Positions 21,811-24,786 of a stretch of DNA of 24,786 nt are shown in pieces. A program made the translations under genes and the position numbers. Numbering within the stretch: position 1 is the first letter of the stretch; each line of letters begins with the position of its first letter. The stretch is taken from assembly GCF_943914615.1 (NCBI RefSeq), contig NZ_CALUCS010000025.1, positions 1 to 24,786 of the forward strand. The letters are read 5' to 3'. The stretch is from an uncultured Corynebacterium sp. (GTDB taxonomy: Bacteria; Actinomycetota; Actinomycetes; Mycobacteriales; Mycobacteriaceae). The notes under the pieces were generated by a model, which saw only the letters and a program-made list of their open reading frames with translations, searched no databases and had not been told where the DNA came from.

Positions 21811-22425
21811 ATGCGCTCTCATTATCTAGCTGAGCCCGCCACGGAAGGCCTGTCTGCACGTGCCGCGGCAAAGGAACAGCGACGGGTGGAGCTGCTGCGC
21901 GCCGCTGCCACGATCATGGCCAACAAGGGATTCCACGGAACGAGCCTGGAAGAAGTCGGGCACGCTGTGGGAGTTTCTGGACCGGCGGTGTATCGGCACT
22001 TTTCCGGTAAGGAAGAGATCCTGACGGAACTAATGACGGGCATCTCGGAGCACCTGCTTTCCGAAGCGCGCAAAATCGTCGACGGTCTGGAAGATCCGCG
22101 CGAGCGCCTGGCGGTGCTGATCGACTTCCAGGTGGACTTTGCGATGTCCCAGCCGGAGCTAATTCGCCTGCATAACCGCGAACTTTTCCGCATGGGGGAG
22201 GAGGGGCGCGGGCGCGTGCGTTCCGCCCAGGGAAGCTATTTGAAGATGTTTGCGGAGGCGTTGGGGGAGATGGACGCGCGCTACAAGGGGGAGGCAGGGC
22301 GTATCACTGCGCAGCTGGTGGTGGGGATGATTAACTCCTCGGAGTTGACGCACGGCTGGGCATCGACTGTGTTGGTGCGGCGGCAGGCTGCGGCTGCAGC
22401 GCGCGCGGCGGTGGGGCTGGCGTAG
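21811..22425 (+). CDS. TetR family transcriptional regulator
   Basis: This is a 204-aa TetR-type regulator. The N-terminal DNA-binding domain (about 20-70) reads KEQRRVELLRAAATIMANKG, then SLEEVGHAVGVSGPAVYRHF and SGKEEILTELM, the canonical helix-turn-helix. The ligand-binding C-terminal domain contains MSQPELIRLHNRELFRM and ends in an Ala/Arg-rich helix. The ATG at 21811 is preferred over the in-frame GTG at 21802, which overlaps the -10-like box. The gene lies directly upstream of and co-oriented with the carboxylase genes. Control of branched-chain or fatty acyl-CoA carboxylation is a reasonable inference, but the ligand is unknown. It does not match the nitrogen regulator AmtR of C. glutamicum. 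Confidence 0.88.
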   Translation: MRSHYLAEPATEGLSARAAAKEQRRVELLRAAATIMANKGFHGTSLEEVGHAVGVSGPAVYRHFSGKEEILTELMTGISEHLLSEARKIVDGLEDPRERLAVLIDFQVDFAMSQPELIRLHNRELFRMGEEGRGRVRSAQGSYLKMFAEALGEMDARYKGEAGRITAQLVVGMINSSELTHGWASTVLVRRQAAAAARAAVGLA

Positions 22426-22493
22426 GCAGGTACCGCTTTCGGGGGTAGTTAAAGAGGGGAAACTTTTTAGGTTCACTAGCAAAAGTGGTCTAG

Positions 22494-22508
22494 GTCACTT
22501 AAGGTGAC
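22494..22508. promoter_or_regulatory. Candidate TetR operator (imperfect palindrome)
   Basis: GTCAC (22494-22498) and GTGAC (22504-22508) flank TTAAG, in the middle of the 193-bp gap between the TetR gene and the carboxyltransferase gene. The location suits control of the carboxylase genes. Binding by the adjacent TetR protein is inferred. Confidence 0.4.
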
Positions 22509-22545
22509 GGCAACAAGTTAGTTAATCGCTTGTAACTGAAACTGA

Positions 22546-22576
22546 AGTGCCGGGCGCTCGACGGCTCTCCGGCACT
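22546..22576. repeat. Perfect 8-bp stem-loop in the carboxyltransferase leader
   Basis: AGTGCCGG (22546-22553) and CCGGCACT (22569-22576) are exact reverse complements with a 15-nt loop. They end 42 bp before the chosen GTG start, so they probably lie in the untranslated leader. No U-run follows. Confidence 0.4.
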
Positions 22577-22618
22577 CGCATTTCGCCACCTTCCGTCATC
22601 TTCCTAGGAGCTGCATAC

Positions 22619-24235
22619 GTGGATACTGCAACCACCCAAGCGACAGATCCGGCCAAGCCCCGCGGTGCTACCACCCGCGACATCCCGAGCCACCGCGAGC
22701 TCGTCGAAGAGCTTCGCCAGCGCCTCGCCCGTGCTCAGGCCGGAGGAGGGGAGAAGGCCCGCAAGCGCCACACCGACCGCGGCAAGCTGCTGCCACGTGA
22801 CCGCATCCGCCTGCTGCTGGACCCCGGCAGCCCGTTCCTGGAGATCGCGCCGCTGGCCGCCGAGGAAATGTACGACGGTAAGGCGCCGGCTGCGGGTATC
22901 GTCGCCGGAGTCGGGCTCGTGAGCGGTCGCCTTTGCTTGATCGCCGCTAATGACGCCACCGTTTCCGGCGGTACCTACTACCCAATGACCGTGAAGAAGC
23001 ATCTCCGCGCCCAGGAAATCGCCGAGCAGAACCACCTGCCGTGCATCTACCTGGTGGACTCCGGCGGCGCAATGCTGCTGCAGCAGGATGACGTATTCCC
23101 GGACCGCAACCACTTCGGCCGCATCTTCTTCAACCAAGCCAACCTGTCGGCCAAGGGCATCCCGCAGCTGTCCGCCGTGATGGGCTCCTGCACTGCCGGT
23201 GGCGCCTACGTTCCCGCCATGAGCGATGAAACCATCATCGTGGAGAACCAGGGCACCATCTTCCTGGCTGGCCCGCCGCTGGTGAAGGCCGCCACCGGCG
23301 AGGACGTCACCCCGGAGGAGCTCGGCGGCGGCGCGATGCACTCCCGCATCTCCGGCGTGACGGATCACCTGGCAGCCGACGACGAGGACGCGCTGCGGAT
23401 CATGCGCAACATCGTCGAGACCCTGCCGGAATCTAAGCCGACCCCCTGGAAGCGCAGCGCCCCCGTACCGGCTCCGCGCCCGCAGGAGGATCTCTACGAC
23501 ATCGTGCCCACCGACCCGAAGATTCCCTACGATGCGCACGAGGTTATCGAGACCCTGTGCGACGAGGGCAGCCTGTCGGAGTTCAAGAGCGAATACGGCA
23601 ACAGCATCATCACGACCTTCGCCCGGCTGGAAGGCCACCAGGTTGGAGTGATCGCCAACAACGGCATCATCTTCTCCGAAGCCGCCATGAAGGGAGCACA
23701 CTTCATCGAGCTCTGCGAGCAGCGGAACATCCCCATCATCTTCCTGCAGAACACCACCGGTTTCATGGTGGGGCGTCAATACGAAGAGGGCGGCATCGCG
23801 AAGCACGGGGCGAAGATGGTGAACGCAGTGGCCACCGCATCGGTGCCCAAGCTCACCGTCGTCACCGGCGCTGCCTTCGGTGCGGGCAACTACTCGATGT
23901 GTGGGCGGGCCTACTCGCCGCGCTTTTTGTGGATGTGGCCGAATGCGCGCATCGCCGTGATGGGTGGCCCCCAGGCGGCTATGACCCTCTCCACCGTCCG
24001 CCGTGCGCAGATTGAGCGCCGGGGCGAGGAATGGTCGGCCGAGGAGCAAGAGGCCTTCGAGGCTCCCATCCGCGAGATGTTCGACGAGAAATCCACCTGC
24101 TGGTACTCCACCGCGCGCCTCTGGGACGACGGGGTCATCGACCCCGCGGACACCCGCCGCACCCTCGCCATGGCCCTCGATATCTGCGCCCAGGCCCCGC
24201 GCGAGGAAACCGGCTTCGGCGTATTCCGCATGTAA
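22619..24235 (+). CDS. Acyl-CoA carboxylase carboxyltransferase (beta) subunit, methylcrotonyl-CoA carboxylase-like
   Basis: This 538-aa biotin-dependent carboxyltransferase most resembles the beta subunit of 3-methylcrotonyl-CoA carboxylase (leucine breakdown). Signs are KLLPRDRIRLLLDPGSPFLE, DATVSGGTYYPMTVKKHLR, FFNQANLSAKGIPQ, MGSCTAGGAYVPAMSDE and GTIFLAGPPLVKAATGE (from residue 212). In the C-terminal half they are NTTGFMVGRQYE, GAAFGAGNYSMCGRAYSPRF and WMWPNARIAVMGG. Both crotonase-like halves are present. The frame is open to a GTG at 22547, but the GTG at 22619 has AGGAG eight nucleotides upstream and gives the usual length. The biotin carboxylase gene follows after 48 bp, and a TetR gene precedes it. 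Another branched or medium acyl-CoA as substrate cannot be excluded. Confidence 0.9.
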   Translation: MDTATTQATDPAKPRGATTRDIPSHRELVEELRQRLARAQAGGGEKARKRHTDRGKLLPRDRIRLLLDPGSPFLEIAPLAAEEMYDGKAPAAGIVAGVGLVSGRLCLIAANDATVSGGTYYPMTVKKHLRAQEIAEQNHLPCIYLVDSGGAMLLQQDDVFPDRNHFGRIFFNQANLSAKGIPQLSAVMGSCTAGGAYVPAMSDETIIVENQGTIFLAGPPLVKAATGEDVTPEELGGGAMHSRISGVTDHLAADDEDALRIMRNIVETLPESKPTPWKRSAPVPAPRPQEDLYDIVPTDPKIPYDAHEVIETLCDEGSLSEFKSEYGNSIITTFARLEGHQVGVIANNGIIFSEAAMKGAHFIELCEQRNIPIIFLQNTTGFMVGRQYEEGGIAKHGAKMVNAVATASVPKLTVVTGAAFGAGNYSMCGRAYSPRFLWMWPNARIAVMGGPQAAMTLSTVRRAQIERRGEEWSAEEQEAFEAPIREMFDEKSTCWYSTARLWDDGVIDPADTRRTLAMALDICAQAPREETGFGVFRM

Positions 24236-24283
24236 CTCCTGCTCAAGCTACCTACGTACCCACCACAAGAAAGAGATACTGAC

Positions 24284-24786
24284 GTGAGTGACACACATGC
24301 TCTCACCGGCCCGTTCGATACGGTGCTGGTCGCCAACCGCGGCGAAATCGCGCTGCGTGTGATCCGCACCGTGCATCGCATGGGGCTGAAGGCCGTGGCC
24401 GTTTATTCCGAGGCGGACTCCGCCGCCCCGCACGTGCACGCCGCCGACAAGGCCGTGTGCCTGGGTCCTGCCGCCGCTGCGGAGTCCTACCTCAACATCG
24501 ATAAGGTTATTGACGCCGCCAAGGCGACCGGCGCCGGCGCCATCCACCCCGGCTACGGCTTCCTCTCGGAGAATGCGACCTTTGCAAAGCGTTGCGAGGA
24601 CGAGGGGATCATCTTCATCGGCCCGCCCGCTGGCGCTATCGACAAGATGGGCGACAAGATCACCGCCCGCGCGACCGTGGAATCCCGGGACGTGCCGACT
24701 GTGCCCGGGATTTCCCGGCCGAACCTGACTGACCAGGAGATCATCGACGCTGCCGACTCGGTGGGCTTTCCGGTGCTGATTAAGCC
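24284..24786 (+). CDS. Biotin carboxylase subunit of acyl-CoA carboxylase (5' part, truncated by window end)
   Basis: The first 167 codons of a biotin carboxylase are visible, and the reading frame is open at the window edge. The N-terminal domain shows FDTVLVANRGEIALRVIRT, AVYSEADSAAPHVHAADKAV, IHPGYGFLSENATFAKRCE and FIGPPAGAIDKMGDK, leading into the ATP-grasp domain. It carboxylates biotin with ATP and bicarbonate, and is probably the alpha-subunit partner of the carboxyltransferase encoded 48 bp upstream. Whether it carries its own biotin carboxyl carrier domain lies beyond the window. The start is GTG (MSDTHALTGP), with a moderate AAGAAAGAGA upstream. Confidence 0.95.
   Translation, partial: MSDTHALTGPFDTVLVANRGEIALRVIRTVHRMGLKAVAVYSEADSAAPHVHAADKAVCLGPAAAAESYLNIDKVIDAAKATGAGAIHPGYGFLSENATFAKRCEDEGIIFIGPPAGAIDKMGDKITARATVESRDVPTVPGISRPNLTDQEIIDAADSVGFPVLIK

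Noticed and set aside
21811..22425. AmtR nitrogen regulator
   Set aside because: It is a TetR-type protein in a region rich in metabolism genes, but its sequence does not resemble C. glutamicum AmtR as I recall it.
22604..24049. Minus-strand open frame of 481 codons
   Set aside because: It lies antisense across the carboxyltransferase gene; composition (His, Arg, Gly, Val-rich) is that of a shadow frame.

Overview
The window looks like chromosomal core sequence from a Corynebacterium (Actinobacteria, Mycobacteriales). By eye the GC content is about 60 %. The evidence is the gene neighbourhood chorismate mutase / pcrA (uvrD1) / M23 peptidase / DUF6350 (PerM-like) / purN / purH. From memory this matches the Mycobacterium tuberculosis Rv0948c-Rv0957 block. 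A delta-type AroQ chorismate mutase ending in LGRGRLG and many short-leader or leaderless starts also fit. The species cannot be fixed from the sequence; a lipid-rich, amino-acid-catabolising corynebacterium is plausible. No mobile element, CRISPR array, tRNA, rRNA or phage gene was seen.

Layout. (a) 37-3192, minus strand: sucC-sucD (succinyl-CoA synthetase) followed closely by a glutathionyl-hydroquinone-reductase-like protein. (b) 3382-5633, minus strand: lemA, an M48 membrane metalloprotease and a DUF1990 protein. (c) 5808-8985, plus strand: a nitroreductase, a secreted class-A-type acid phosphatase (PAP2) and a secreted chymotrypsin-like protease. (d) 9000-12120: chorismate mutase (minus) divergent from pcrA (plus). 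(e) 12238-14799, plus strand: an acyl-CoA synthetase and a secreted SGNH hydrolase, then a structured intergenic stretch with a bidirectional terminator. (f) 14936-15694, minus strand: a secreted M23 peptidase with its own leader. (g) 16138-19976, plus strand: perM-like gene, purN (overlapping by 56 bp) and purH. (h) 20095-21760, plus strand: an acidic single-pass membrane protein and, overlapping it, a lipoprotein with beta-lactamase-like motifs. (i) 21811-24786, plus strand: a TetR regulator, then a methylcrotonyl-CoA-carboxylase-like carboxyltransferase and the 5' part of its biotin carboxylase partner.

How the parts fit. Central metabolism (TCA step, purine synthesis, branched-chain acyl-CoA carboxylation) is interleaved with cell-envelope and secreted functions: PAP2, S1 protease, SGNH hydrolase, M23, PerM-like, LemA/M48 and the serine-hydrolase-like lipoprotein.

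The most interesting signals are not in the proteins. At least four unrelated genes have an identical promoter-to-start geometry (TAnnnT, exactly 7 nt, ATG), as expected for leaderless mRNAs. A compact set of mutually exclusive RNA stems lies between the SGNH hydrolase gene and the terminator. The M23 gene seems to have a promoter inside the longest reading frame, leaving a roughly 145-nt leader. GTAAC-containing repeats recur upstream of several envelope genes. None of these could be tested here by folding or database search.
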